A stretch of DNA of 64,000 nucleotides from Cichorium intybus (GCA_023525715.1 CM042016.1:83333882-83397881); one strand, 5' to 3'; counted from the stretch's first letter, positions 10,472 through 21,078 are shown. A program made the numbers and translations. The notes: generated from the sequence alone by a model not told the origin.

Positions 10472-11448
10472 TGACACGCCTAGGTCGTCGTGCGGTCAAA
10501 AATAAATAAAACCTCACTCACACTAGTACATTGGTAGTCAGGGTCGATCCACAGGAGTTTCGTGGTCAAGGTAGGCAACAGATTACCAATTGTAGTGTCA
10601 CGCTACAACCAGAGGATCTAGTTTCCACTTTTACCAAAAACAGTCCAAAGCATAAAATCCAACAAATCCAAATCCAAGCATAAACTTCAACTAAAACTAA
10701 AACCAAAACTTAATCTTACTTACTTACTGAAATCAGAACTATAATCCAAAAGCAGAAGCAACAAAGATCAAACCAAAAGCATCAAACTTTCAAACTCATT
10801 CAAAGCAATAAAAGGTAAAAAGAGCAATTAAACATAACCAAATGATTAACTTGCATATAAATCAGATCCCAAACATTCAAAACAGTAACCATAAAAATCC
10901 AAAAACTTTAACATAATGCTAATGGTTGTCACACCCAATAACACCAAGCTAAGCTACTAAAACTACTAAACTATATGAAAATTAAATGAGAAAACATAAA
11001 TACCACGAATGGTGACTAGAAACCGAATCTTGGAGTCAAAGAAGCCTTGTATCCACCTTGTGGGTCGTTCCTTTGCTACTGATTTCGACCTAGAAGCCTC
11101 TATTTATAGTTTTGGAAAATAAGCGGCCGCATTGCGCGTACTTAGAATCCGCGGCGCGCGTATGGGTTTATCCCCGTTTGTTCGGCATCTGAATTGTTCT
11201 GACCGCCTCATTTGTGACTCAGCGCGTCGTGCCCATATGATATCCCCCGGCGCACGTGCTTATTCGACTCTTTTTGTCTTTATCTCCAAACTTCTTCCAT
11301 TTTATACGCATTTAGCCCCTGTTTACATCTTTTCTTTCCAAACAAGCATTGACACAAAAAGTGAGAATACCACAGCATATATGATATATAATCACCAAGA
11401 ATAAAGCTCAACAACGACTAAAATACTTGATATTACTAGGCGTTGTCA
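10472..11448 (-). mobile_element. Athila-E1 5' LTR
   Basis: A 977-bp LTR with inverted ends TGACACGCCTAG...CTAGGCGTTGTCA. Minus TATA box CTATAAATAGAGG at 11101-11109. It matches the Athila-1 LTR (34005-34970) closely. The right border touches Copia-B interior at 11449; the adjoining five bases gtatc are the candidate TSD, but the other end of the element is lost at 6276, so it cannot be confirmed. Confidence 0.9.
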
Positions 11449-11884
11449 GTATCTTGAACAATATTAACAAAGTCATAAATTTACATAGAGATGTAAAAGA
11501 CATTAAGATTATGAGCAACGGACACATTAGTTACAGTGTATTGCTCGAATCTTCGAACATAACACAATTAGTTATACTTCATAATATTTGCCAATTAATT
11601 TGACAAATATGGCTTCGCTTATCAGGATAAGCGATTGATTGAAACCTTGAACTGTTCAAGGACTTCAAAGGAAGTATAATATCAAAAGAACCTGAGTGAC
11701 AACATAAACTGAGAAAATGTTTAACAGCTTATTCTCTTCCAAGAATATTAATGGTTATAATGTGTCTTAGGGAAGATGATGGAGCATTGGTCAAAATAGT
11801 TCGATCCTCGATGTATAAGATACACTTCCAATTAGTTTTTCGATGAATTGAATATTCAACCTGTCAGACCATAGAAACCATATT
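11449..11884 (+). mobile_element. Copia-B interior, left piece
   Basis: Non-coding, AT-rich copia interior trapped between the Athila-E1 LTR and Sire-G. It ends with the Sire-G target site ATATT (11880-11884) and continues at 25419 after the Sirevirus is removed. No ORF or motif recognised. Confidence 0.6.
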
Positions 11885-12393
11885 TGTTGGGTGTTGAAAT
11901 ATGAGATTAGATGAACTAATATAGATATGGAATCAATTACACAATCAATCTCACAATGATAATGCAACAGAGCTTAATTAAACAATAAGATATGAATAAC
12001 ATGTGCCGAATGATTCGATTAGAACTTTGGTTTTACAGTTGGGTTTTCTATCTTGGATATATACAATTCTCGTAAACTAATCTTGTAATCTCTCATTTGA
12101 CACGGTATGGTATCACTGATATTTATACTGAATCAGTGATACCAATACTACACCTTTTACAGAGAATATCCTATCAGTGTACTAGCCAATAGGATAAAAG
12201 ATTCATGCAACACGTATTGTACTATACGCGTGCACACAAAAGACAAGAGGACAGGCTGTGAAGTCTTCGGATCTTTTATGCGTAGCACTTCGGAGTCTTT
12301 AGACTTCGGTGTCTCCTCTTGTTTATTCACTTCGGGGTTTCTTATGGTTAGGACTTCGGATATATCAGCACTTCATCTCAAATGATCTCAACA
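11885..12393 (-). mobile_element. Sire-G 3' LTR
   Basis: 509 bp, from tgttgggtgttg to gatctcaaca on the plus strand. Contains a minus-strand TATA-like TATAAATA at about 12118-12126. Five CTTCGG words crowd 12264-12360, in keeping with the palindrome-rich LTRs known from Sireviruses. Confidence 0.93.
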
Positions 12394-12405
12394 ATCTCCC
12401 CCTTT
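12394..12405 (-). other. Sire-G polypurine tract
   Basis: Minus strand AAAGGGGGAGAT directly abuts the 3' LTR. This is the plus-strand primer and matches the G-rich Sirevirus tract. Confidence 0.9.
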
Positions 12406-12425
12406 GTGTGAAGTGCATCCGAAGC

Positions 12426-15400
12426 CTATACTCGAAAATTTCTCTTGTATGCCCGCTTCAGAGTCTTTCTTAATGCAAGATACCAGTTCATATGATCTAT
12501 AAACTTCTTCTTTTTCTCAGTGGAATTTGCATGGCAGGCATTCACATGAGAAATCATCCCTGTGATGAAGAAGGAGGGATGGAGGCCAATGTAGTCTATT
12601 TCAAAGAACTTAATTGTGACTTCGGTTTCATTTCGAAGTCCTTTGAAAACTACGCCATATGGTTCGTCTAAGATTTCTCCATTCTTGAATCTTGCTATGT
12701 TCCGAACTACAACAGGAGGAGTGTTCAAAGGTTGTCTGTAGTAGGAACATAGCTCCAGGTCATGTTTTGCAAACCGGAGAAGATAATTGTTAAGAAAGCC
12801 CAGTATGTGATTTTTGATAGCAAGGGAAGACATTTCAGCATGAGCAGCATCCCCGCTGCGCAGAAGATCAAGAATCTGGATGAAGTCCATAGGATTCATG
12901 ATGGGGAAGTCTGCAATTGAGAACCTGGATTCAACTTCGTCTGCCCCCCTAAGAACAAGAAATTCATAATTTCTGAAGCCCAAATAGACTTCAGCTTCTT
13001 TAATAGAAATGATTTTCTTTATCTTATTCAGACTCCAAACATAGCTCTGCCGTTGAATGTATTTGGCATGAAAGTTTATTTTGTTGGTCCAAAAACTTGC
13101 TTTCTGATCTTCAGGTACCGAAGAGACGAATTGAAGGAAAGCGAAAGTCTTCGGATTGAATGGAATGTCAAGTTGGATGTCTTCGGAGTCAACAATTGCA
13201 AAACTACGAAGAGGAAGTCTGTTAAGTACATTTGGATTTTGAAATCCAAATAGCTTGATTGTCTCAACAGTCCATTCACCATTATCTCGAGCAAATTCAT
13301 TTATTTTGATCATCAAATTGTAGTCTGCTCGTCTGGCTTTGTATGTTTCTTCCATGTGTGGGGCAATTATGTTTTCTAGTGATCGGTCTGTTGAGCTTCC
13401 AGCTCTAGCCGATCCACTAGCACCCATGCCAGTGGTTGTGATGGTTGAGGTTGTAGGACCTGCTGTGGCTGCAGGGATCTGTCTAGGCCTGCCCTGTGGC
13501 CTAGATAACCTGTCAGAGAAATTTATCAGAGGTTGAAGTGCAACTCTCAACTTTGTAATCAAATCTTGTGTGAGAGCTGCATTCGTTCGTTGCAGTTCCT
13601 CTGTAAATCTAGTGACATCCGAAGTGGTTTGGGCGGCAGTGAGCTCTTCAATTTTTGCTCTGGCCTCATCAAGCTGTTTTTCAAGCTTGGTACTTTGCTG
13701 GATTTCACTCCGAAGTCCTTGCAAGGTTTTCATGACTTCGGAGTTTGTTTTATCGGTCTTCTCGGTGAGAGCATCAACCTTCTTGTTGATGGAGGTGACA
13801 GCGGATTCCAACTTCTTTTCGAAGGAAGATTGGATCTTATTTTGTTCATCCAAGAGCTTCTTCTCAAGACACTCCACAGACTCTTTCATTTCTTTGGATA
13901 GAGTGAACTCCAAAGATTCTATCTCTTCGGTGATGTCACCAATGGTTGGTTTTGTGGGGTCAAATCCTGTTTGAGCTTTAATGAGATTGTCAAGCTTGGA
14001 GTTGAGGACTTTGTACTGTTTCATTAGTACAAAGCCTTCATCCGGTAGGTCTTCTTCTGATGCTCCTTCAACATTCAAGGGAGCCATGTGAAAGGCTTCG
14101 AAGAGTGCTGCCGAAGTGGGGTTTTGTCTTGATGGTGATATGGGTATGTCAAACTCTGGTAATGAAAAATCAATACCAGAGATAGGTATTTCGGAAGTTG
14201 GAGGAGCAGTTGTTGGTGGAGGTGGAGGAGGAATTGTATGTGGAGGTGTATCAGGTCTGGTTGATTTTGGTGGTGATGGAGGGACAGTTGTTTGTGGTGG
14301 TGTAGGAGGTTTGGATGTTCTTAATGGAGATGGAGGAGGTTGATTTACAATTTGGTCTTCTTCTTCTTGTTGTTCTTCTTGGACTGTGGATGGAGTCCTT
14401 TCAGAGTCCAAAGACTCATCCACAGGAATCAGTTTCCTCTGTCTCTTCGGCTGTTTTCTCTTCGGTGTGGTTTTCACCGAAGCCTTTCTTTTCTTTTCTT
14501 CTTTCTTTGGACCACTTGGTCCACCAGTCATCTTCTTTTTCCCTTTTCCCTTGGGAATTTCTAAGACAGATGTCTCTTTGCTCAAATCACGAGTAGGATA
14601 AGGGATCACCAAAGTATTGCGGTAAGAGCTTACTTCATTACATTCCATTGGAACATTGGAGAGCATAGCTACAGGTATTTGTGCACAGTAGACTGCGGGT
14701 TCATCATCCAATGGGGATACAGTGATTGGAGTGTACCTTATTTCGGGGAGAGAGGGGTCTGCCACATATCCAGTCTTTTGATAATGGGCATGAACAACAA
14801 TTGCCCAGAACCTTGCATTTGAAATTTCAGTTCCCTTCAGACTGTGATTAATGTGTGAACAGAAGTCAGCCCATAGAATCGAGGCATAATCAACTTTGAT
14901 ATCATAGTAGATTCTGAAGAGTAGGCTCTGAAAGGCCACACTTGCAGAATCTAGCCCTGAAGTTCTTCCTGAAAGACATCTGACGAAGATACTGAAGTAG
15001 TATCTCCACAGATCGGGCAGTTGGTTCTTCTTAAACATGCTGATCTTCTCGAGTTGAGGAAAGTACCCTATTTCATTGAACATATCAACGAGTTGCTCAG
15101 CATAAGGAGTCACAATCTCCTTGGGATCGTAGATGGGAAGATGAAGAGCCTCAGCAAATTTCTCCTTGGTCAGTTGCACTTTCTTAGTTCTTCCATTTAC
15201 ATCAATGGCTTCAAAGTATACGGATTTCACATGATTGTTCGTGTCGAACAGAGCATTCGAGGTGTAATGTGCCCTGTGAACAAGTGTTGCTGGAATCGAT
15301 GGTGTGCAGGTTAGGGCATAGCCAAGAATCGATCTTTTCAAGAATTCGACAAGAGCATCGATGGGCTTAGGGTAAAGTTGTAGGTTGTTGCGTAGTACCA

Positions 15401-15473
15401 GATTTGCATACTGGCTTTTGAGAACAGGTACTGAAATAGCTTCAGTGGTCTGTGAAGATCCTTCAGCTGCCAT
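12426..15473 (-). CDS. Sire-G extra ORF (env-position protein)
   Basis: An uninterrupted frame of 1040 codons from 15548; I prefer the second Met (15473), whose context ACAATGGC is ideal for plants, giving 1015 residues. Residue numbers from the longer form: a globular N-terminal domain ~45-315 (FAEALHLP, WRYYFSIFVRCLSGRTSG), a Lys-rich basic block ~330-375, a Pro-rich stretch ~400-470, a long coiled coil ~520-680, a Ser/Gly/Thr linker, and a C-terminal domain ~740-1040. I see no signal peptide or convincing membrane segment, so an envelope role is not supported. It occupies the position of the extra 3' ORF of some Sireviruses; the N-terminal part resembles the 'plant transposon protein' domains seen beside retroelements. 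Function unknown. The absence of stops suggests recent selection or youth. Confidence 0.85.
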   Translation of the reverse strand: MAAEGSSQTTEAISVPVLKSQYANLVLRNNLQLYPKPIDALVEFLKRSILGYALTCTPSIPATLVHRAHYTSNALFDTNNHVKSVYFEAIDVNGRTKKVQLTKEKFAEALHLPIYDPKEIVTPYAEQLVDMFNEIGYFPQLEKISMFKKNQLPDLWRYYFSIFVRCLSGRTSGLDSASVAFQSLLFRIYYDIKVDYASILWADFCSHINHSLKGTEISNARFWAIVVHAHYQKTGYVADPSLPEIRYTPITVSPLDDEPAVYCAQIPVAMLSNVPMECNEVSSYRNTLVIPYPTRDLSKETSVLEIPKGKGKKKMTGGPSGPKKEEKKRKASVKTTPKRKQPKRQRKLIPVDESLDSERTPSTVQEEQQEEEDQIVNQPPPSPLRTSKPPTPPQTTVPPSPPKSTRPDTPPHTIPPPPPPTTAPPTSEIPISGIDFSLPEFDIPISPSRQNPTSAALFEAFHMAPLNVEGASEEDLPDEGFVLMKQYKVLNSKLDNLIKAQTGFDPTKPTIGDITEEIESLEFTLSKEMKESVECLEKKLLDEQNKIQSSFEKKLESAVTSINKKVDALTEKTDKTNSEVMKTLQGLRSEIQQSTKLEKQLDEARAKIEELTAAQTTSDVTRFTEELQRTNAALTQDLITKLRVALQPLINFSDRLSRPQGRPRQIPAATAGPTTSTITTTGMGASGSARAGSSTDRSLENIIAPHMEETYKARRADYNLMIKINEFARDNGEWTVETIKLFGFQNPNVLNRLPLRSFAIVDSEDIQLDIPFNPKTFAFLQFVSSVPEDQKASFWTNKINFHAKYIQRQSYVWSLNKIKKIISIKEAEVYLGFRNYEFLVLRGADEVESRFSIADFPIMNPMDFIQILDLLRSGDAAHAEMSSLAIKNHILGFLNNYLLRFAKHDLELCSYYRQPLNTPPVVVRNIARFKNGEILDEPYGVVFKGLRNETEVTIKFFEIDYIGLHPSFFITGMISHVNACHANSTEKKKKFIDHMNWYLALRKTLKRAYKRNFRV

Positions 15474-15600
15474 TGTTGGACGTTTGATGAAAATGAAGAA
15501 GATGAAGTAAGTTGTGTTTGTAGAGAGAATTCGAGAGTAAGATTGCAAAGAGAAACGAGAGTTGTGTTCGCGTAAAGAGTGCGATGGATGAGATGGAAGG

Positions 15601-15608
15601 TTTATATA
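15601..15608 (-). promoter_or_regulatory. TATA box upstream of Sire-G extra ORF
   Basis: Minus strand CTATATAAACC lies 128 bp upstream of the preferred ATG (15473). The interval is C/T-rich, like a plant 5' UTR, and ends in ACAATGGC. This suggests an internal Pol II promoter separate from the LTR. Confidence 0.6.
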
Positions 15609-17374
15609 GTATTCGTGGTCCCTAGGCCATTTAATGCACGTTTAAAATGGTCCAGTAGAAAATGGACACCTCATCACCTGCTCGTCCCACTTTCTCTACA
15701 AAAAGGAGAAATATACGGCTGTCAGTTACAATGATTCAAAATTTGAACTGTTATCTTTTGAGACGTCATTATGATTAATGTTTTTCATTTAATTCTCATT
15801 GACAGCTGTAAGCAAACGGTTAGAACTCAAGGAATGTTTGTCTCTGTGATTTATCATAAATGTGGAAATCATTTGAACATTTAATTGACTTCGCAGTTAT
15901 GAAAAAAAATTATGACCATTGAGGGTACGCTTCGGAGCATAAAGTTCCTCACTTTGGTGAGTTTGCTATTTACTCCGAAGAGTGTTGGTCACTTCGGTGA
16001 TTGACAAATGATTGCAAAGTGTTCATCACTGTACCGAAGTCCATATGTTTTTCTCTTTGTTTTTCTATAAATTTTTTATTTTTCTTTTGACTGATGCAGT
16101 ATGTCGTTTAACCTTAGTTTTCATGAATATTATGAAAAGATGATTTATTCGAGTTAATGTTCAGAGTCGTTCGAATCATGTTGGAAGTCCATTTTTCAGT
16201 TGGAAGTTTGTTTGATTCAATATCGGTCATGAATTTATAAGTCTAAATACCCCATCACTGACTTGATTTCGCATTAGGAAACATGTTTATAGTTGTGCTT
16301 ATGTGCCTCAAACTTTTCAAATATAATAAAGATAACATCCTTTGCATTTGAAATTTAAAGAGGTTTTCATTCATGAATTGAACATCAGAAGTGTTTCAGA
16401 AGGTATGATTGGATTGTTTTGAAGATTCGTTTGAAAAACTTATTCCATTTCATCAGTTGAAGTGTTTGGATACTAAGCTCAGATGACAAGCATTTGAGCT
16501 TCGTACACCACTCCTACTTTATCATTTAAGATAGACTACTTGAAATGTTCATATTCCTCTACAAGGTACTCGACTATGTTATAGGAGCTCCTTGTACCGT
16601 TATTTAAAACAGAAGAATAAGCTTTTGAATGCTGATTTTTCTTTTGCATTCCCTTGGTTATCTTTTGATTTTTGTTTGTCTTTGTTTCTTTTGACAATTG
16701 TTTTCTATTTTTCTTTTTCTTTCTTGTTTTCTATCTTGACTTTCCTTATCCGAAGATATGGAACATCACCATATGTTTTCTTTCTTTGGTGCATTTTGTT
16801 TTTGTTTTAAACAGTCCTTGTGAGTGAAAATCTTCATATAGTTCAATTTTGTATCATTTAATGAAAAGAGATTTAAATTTGCTTATCAAGCGATGTTGGT
16901 TCTATTTTTGAGGAAATCTTCGGAGCACTTTGAATTATCCTTTGTAGTTTTGAGGCTACATGATTAGTTTGAGATTGAAGCGAGTCAAGTTTCGAAGAGT
17001 GGTTAGAAATAGACATTATGTTAAGGTTATTGAAATCAAACAAGGCTTCAAAGTGTAAAATAGCCTTGACCTCATTTCGAAGTCTGTTTTCTTACCAATG
17101 TTTCAAGTCGATTCCAAAATACCTTTTAGTGCAATAAGGTATGATTTTCAGAATCTAAAATCAAAGTTTTGTCCTTTACTTGGTTAATTCATGAGAGTAA
17201 AGTTAAACTTTGTCATTTGCATCAGAATTTTCTTTTCGTATGGTATAAATTTTTCTTGTTTTTGAATTTCCTTAGTCTTAAACAACTCTTTATTTTTATC
17301 TTTAAAGGATGAAGTTAACATTTGTTCAAGTGATTTTCAAATTTTGAAGAATTTATTTTGAAGAAAAGTTTGTT
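15609..17374 (-). other. Sire-G spacer between pol and extra ORF
   Basis: About 1.8 kb of AT-rich, non-coding sequence. Short plus-strand ORFs here are T-run artefacts. Scattered CTTCGG/CCGAAG words occur. Nothing else recognised. Confidence 0.6.
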
Positions 17375-17572
17375 CCGCAGACCTCCGAAGTGATATTTTA
17401 CTTCGGAATACTGCGGTGAAGTAGCAAGTGTTTTTGCTTGTTTTTCTCCGATGACCTCCGAAGCCAAAATTTACTTCGGGGGACTGCAGAGTTTATTATT
17501 TTTGTAAATTTTCAAGGTAGCAAGTTCTCCGATGAGCTCCGAAGTCAAAATTGGCTTCGGGGGTCTGCGGAG
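17375..17572. repeat. three hairpin-forming direct repeats
   Basis: Three related inverted repeats about 75-80 bp apart, at 17375-17416, about 17447-17490 and 17528-17572. In the first, arms CCGCAG/CTGCGG and CCGAAGT/ACTTCGG flank an 8-base loop. The second and third keep CTCCGAAG...CTTCGGGGG, and the third adds outer arms CTCCG...CGGAG. They lie just 3' of pol and resemble the conserved inverted repeats reported for Sirevirus non-coding regions. Confidence 0.8.
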
Positions 17573-17625
17573 TTTATTCTTTTTGTAAATTTACTGAACA
17601 GAGTAAGAGTGAACAAATCTGGAAT

Positions 17626-20600
17626 TTATTGAAGAGTTGATCCATCTATCATTCCAAGTCCCCGAACGATTCTTGTGAATGCTTCTTCATTTAGAGCCTT
17701 TGTGAAGATATCTGCCAATTGTTCTATGGTGTGAACAAAGTACACCTCAATATTCCCCTCCTCAACATGACTTTTGATGAAGTGGTAGCGAAGAGCTATA
17801 TGCTTCGTCTTGGAATGTTGAACCGGATTGTGGCATATACGAATTGCACTTTGAGAGTCACAGAACAAGGGAATTTTTCTCATATTAATGGCATAGTCTT
17901 TCAATTGACTTTGAATCCAAATGATCTGCGAAGTGCATGCAGCAGCTGCTATATATTCAGCCTCTGCGGTGGAGATAGAGACACAAGTTTGTTTCTTGGA
18001 TTGCCAACTGATAAGTTTTCCATCTAAGAATTGACAACCTCCTGAAGTGATCTTGCGATCAATAGAGCATCCACCAAGATCAGAGTCTGAATATGCTTGA
18101 ATGTAGAAACCAGAGTTTGCTGGATACCACAGACCATAAGCAGTAGTTCCATGAAGATATCGGAATATTGTCTTAACAGCAGCCAAGTGAGGTTCCCTTC
18201 GATCAGCCTGATACCTTGCACAATTGCAGACTGCAAACATGATGTCAGGACGACTGGCTATAAGATAGAGCAATGATCCAATCATGCTTCGGTATTGCTG
18301 TATGTCGGTCTTTGGTTTGTCCAATGATGGATTTAACCTTGTACCTGCAGGCAAAGGAACTTTTGCTTTGGAGCAGTTAGTCATTCCGAAGCGTTCAAGC
18401 AGACTCTTCGTATATTTTTGTTGATTGATGAATATCCCCTCCTTAGATTGTTTGATTTGTAAACCAAGAAAAAAGTTTATTTTTCCCATCATACTCATTT
18501 GAAATTTGCTTTTCATCAGTTTTTCAAAGTCTTTTGACAAATTGGGGTCAGTAGATCCAAAGATTATGTCATCCACATAAATTTGGACTAACATCAAGTG
18601 AGATCCAACTTTCTTTCTAAAAAGTGTTGGGTCCACTGATCCCTGTTTAAAGTTTGATTCTTTTAAAAATTTAGTCAATGTTTCATACCAAGCTCTTGGA
18701 GCTTGTTTTAAACCATAGACTGCTTTGTCTAGCACATAACAATAATTCGGATGAGTTTTACTTTCAAAACCAGGTGGTTGTTCAACAAAAACGGTTTCCT
18801 CGAGATCACCATTCAGAAAAGCACATTTAACATCCATTTGATAGACATCAAAATTTTTGTGTGCAGCATAAGCTAAAAATATCCGAACTGATTCGAGTCT
18901 GGCAACAGGAGCAAAAGTTTCTTCATAATCGATCCCCTCCTGTTGACAGTAACCCTTGACAACCAACCTAACTTTGTTCCGAACTACGTTGCCTTCGGTG
19001 TCTAGCTTGTTACGGTACACCCATTTGAGACCGACAATTGAGGCATTTGCAGGTTTTGGAATTAGCCTCCAGACTTTGTTTCTTTCAAATTCTTCTAATT
19101 CCAACTGCATTGCTTCAATCCAGTCTGAGTGATCAAATGCATCTTTGACGTTCTTAGGTTCTACCTTAGAGATAAAGACATTGAACATGCACAACTTAGA
19201 ATTTTTGTTGAGATCTAATTGCTTTTGGTGAAGTTGTGCACGAGTCAGTACTTTATCTCGAACATCACCGATGACAAGTGATGGAGGATGATTTGTCGTC
19301 CATTTGTCCAAAGGAGGATAGTTTGGATCAAAATCAGGAGGTCCTTCAGCATCGATGTCCTCAATGTCTGAGGGATATCCCGAAGTGGAGGGAAAATCAC
19401 CCATTAGCAAGTGATTATTCGAATTTGTGTTGGTTTGTGGTGTGTGTATTTGTGAGGTTGAGTTTGATATGTGCTCCCCCTGGACGTTTGTTGGTGTTGA
19501 GGAAGTTGTATTTTCATCCGAAGTGATTGTTGTGGCTGAATTCGGAGTGGCAATCTCTGGCTCCCCCTGGATTGTTGGATACATGGATATGATATTTGAG
19601 ATTGACTGGGGAGTAGAGACAAGAGTGTTGGATCCTCCTGGACTGTTGATTGATTCACCATTAGTCCTTGAATTTCCAGCACATCGGTTTGATGGCTCCC
19701 CCTCAACTCTTGCATTTTCCATACTTTGGTTAGATGATTCTTCCTCAATAGAATATGGTCTTTGTATGCTGCTTGTAGATGAGTCATCGGGTCCGTCTGT
19801 GAGCTTGGAGAGTTCGGACTCATGGTTGTCTGGTGCTCTGACTTCGGAGTCCATAGCTCTCACAGGTTGATCAAATAAAAGAGAGAAGTCTGTGTTGAAT
19901 GTTGTGATTGGAACAGCATCTACAGCCGGCTTTGGAAATATTGTGGACATCGGAAATGGATGTAAAGACTTCTTGATGTAGTAGTCATCAAACCTTAGAT
20001 TAAAGGTTTCTTCGATTTTGCGAGTTCTCTTGTTCATGACTCTGTAGGCTTTTGAGTCTTGAGAGTAACCAAGGAAGATGCCTTCTTCTGATTTGTCATC
20101 GAACTTGGTTAAGTGATCCTTCATGTTTAAGATAAAACACCTACAACCAAAGATGTGAAGAAATTTGAGATTTGGTTTTCTTCGGTTGAGTACTTCGTAA
20201 GGTGTAATATGGAATCTTTTGTGAATGTAGGATCTTTTTTGACTAAAACATGCAGTAGAAATTGCTTCGGCCCAGAAGTACATGGGCAAATTTGCAAAGT
20301 TGAGCATTGTTCTTGCAGCTTCACACAAAGAGCGATTTCTTCTTTCTACAACACTGTTTTGTTGAGGAGTGTAAGGCGCTGAGAAATTGTGGTTAATCCC
20401 CTTTGTTTTCAAGAATCCATCAAGAGTCTGATTTTTGAACTCCGAACCGTTGTCACTGTGCACAGTTTGGACTTTCTTGTTGAGCATCAATTCCATTTTC
20501 TTTATAAAGTTGATGATTTCTTCAGCTGCATCGGATTTGTTTCGGAGGAACAACACCCAAGTAAACCTTGAATAGTCATCAACGATAACCAGAATGTACT

Positions 20601-21078
20601 TCTTCTTTCCTATTGATTCTATTGCAGATGGTCCACACAAATCTATGTATAGAACAGAAAGAGGTTCGGTGATTTTGGGGTTGATCACTGTAGGATGTCT
20701 TTGTTTTGTCTGCTTGCCATGTTCACAAGCAGAGCAGAGGGAATCATTGTCAAATTTGAGAGCTGGCATACCTCGAACCAAATCTATGGCCACCAATTTG
20801 TTCAAATCTTTGAAGTTCAGATGGGCGAGTCTTCGGTGCCATAGCCAGCTGACATCGGAGTTGGCTTTGGAGAGAAGACATAGAGATTGCCCACCGGTTA
20901 CTGGCTTTAGATTTAAGGGAAACATAGATCCCTTCCTTTCTGATTTCAGTAAGACTTCGTTTGTTGCTTCTTTGGTGATTACACTCCCTTGGTTGTTGAA
21001 AGTTACAGCGTTTCTCGTTCCAACCACCAATTGAGATATACTCACAAGATTATGTTTTAATTCTTCAACAAATGCCAC
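17626..21078 (-). CDS. Sire-G integrase-reverse transcriptase-RNase H
   Basis: A 1150-codon open frame covering most of pol. Order: GAG-pre-integrase zinc region (HRRLAHLN, CSACEHGK, ~80-120); integrase core with Asp at ~146 (YIDLCGP), Asp at ~209 (HSDNGSEF) and Glu at ~245 (NSVVERRNR), exactly 35 residues between the last two; an acidic/Ser-rich linker ~400-620; reverse transcriptase with YVDD at ~834; RNase H with TAEAEYIAAA and LFCDSQSAI; and a terminus ADIFTKAL. All catalytic residues are present. The frame opens only downstream of a frameshift in the protease, so the true start of the polyprotein is upstream. Three GGGGGAG polypurine-like words fall in the linker. Confidence 0.93.
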   Translation of the reverse strand: MAFVEELKHNLVSISQLVVGTRNAVTFNNQGSVITKEATNEVLLKSERKGSMFPLNLKPVTGGQSLCLLSKANSDVSWLWHRRLAHLNFKDLNKLVAIDLVRGMPALKFDNDSLCSACEHGKQTKQRHPTVINPKITEPLSVLYIDLCGPSAIESIGKKKYILVIVDDYSRFTWVLFLRNKSDAAEEIINFIKKMELMLNKKVQTVHSDNGSEFKNQTLDGFLKTKGINHNFSAPYTPQQNSVVERRNRSLCEAARTMLNFANLPMYFWAEAISTACFSQKRSYIHKRFHITPYEVLNRRKPNLKFLHIFGCRCFILNMKDHLTKFDDKSEEGIFLGYSQDSKAYRVMNKRTRKIEETFNLRFDDYYIKKSLHPFPMSTIFPKPAVDAVPITTFNTDFSLLFDQPVRAMDSEVRAPDNHESELSKLTDGPDDSSTSSIQRPYSIEEESSNQSMENARVEGEPSNRCAGNSRTNGESINSPGGSNTLVSTPQSISNIISMYPTIQGEPEIATPNSATTITSDENTTSSTPTNVQGEHISNSTSQIHTPQTNTNSNNHLLMGDFPSTSGYPSDIEDIDAEGPPDFDPNYPPLDKWTTNHPPSLVIGDVRDKVLTRAQLHQKQLDLNKNSKLCMFNVFISKVEPKNVKDAFDHSDWIEAMQLELEEFERNKVWRLIPKPANASIVGLKWVYRNKLDTEGNVVRNKVRLVVKGYCQQEGIDYEETFAPVARLESVRIFLAYAAHKNFDVYQMDVKCAFLNGDLEETVFVEQPPGFESKTHPNYCYVLDKAVYGLKQAPRAWYETLTKFLKESNFKQGSVDPTLFRKKVGSHLMLVQIYVDDIIFGSTDPNLSKDFEKLMKSKFQMSMMGKINFFLGLQIKQSKEGIFINQQKYTKSLLERFGMTNCSKAKVPLPAGTRLNPSLDKPKTDIQQYRSMIGSLLYLIASRPDIMFAVCNCARYQADRREPHLAAVKTIFRYLHGTTAYGLWYPANSGFYIQAYSDSDLGGCSIDRKITSGGCQFLDGKLISWQSKKQTCVSISTAEAEYIAAAACTSQIIWIQSQLKDYAINMRKIPLFCDSQSAIRICHNPVQHSKTKHIALRYHFIKSHVEEGNIEVYFVHTIEQLADIFTKALNEEAFTRIVRGLGMIDGSTLQ

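Noticed and set aside
12426..15473. Captured host gene or true viral envelope
   Set aside because: Position and orientation fit the extra ORF of Sireviruses, and no signal peptide, membrane anchor or intron is visible. I keep function as unknown rather than envelope.
16592..16810. Small membrane protein ORF in the Sire-G spacer
   Set aside because: T-rich run on the strand opposite to the element, no start context, no homologue recognised.
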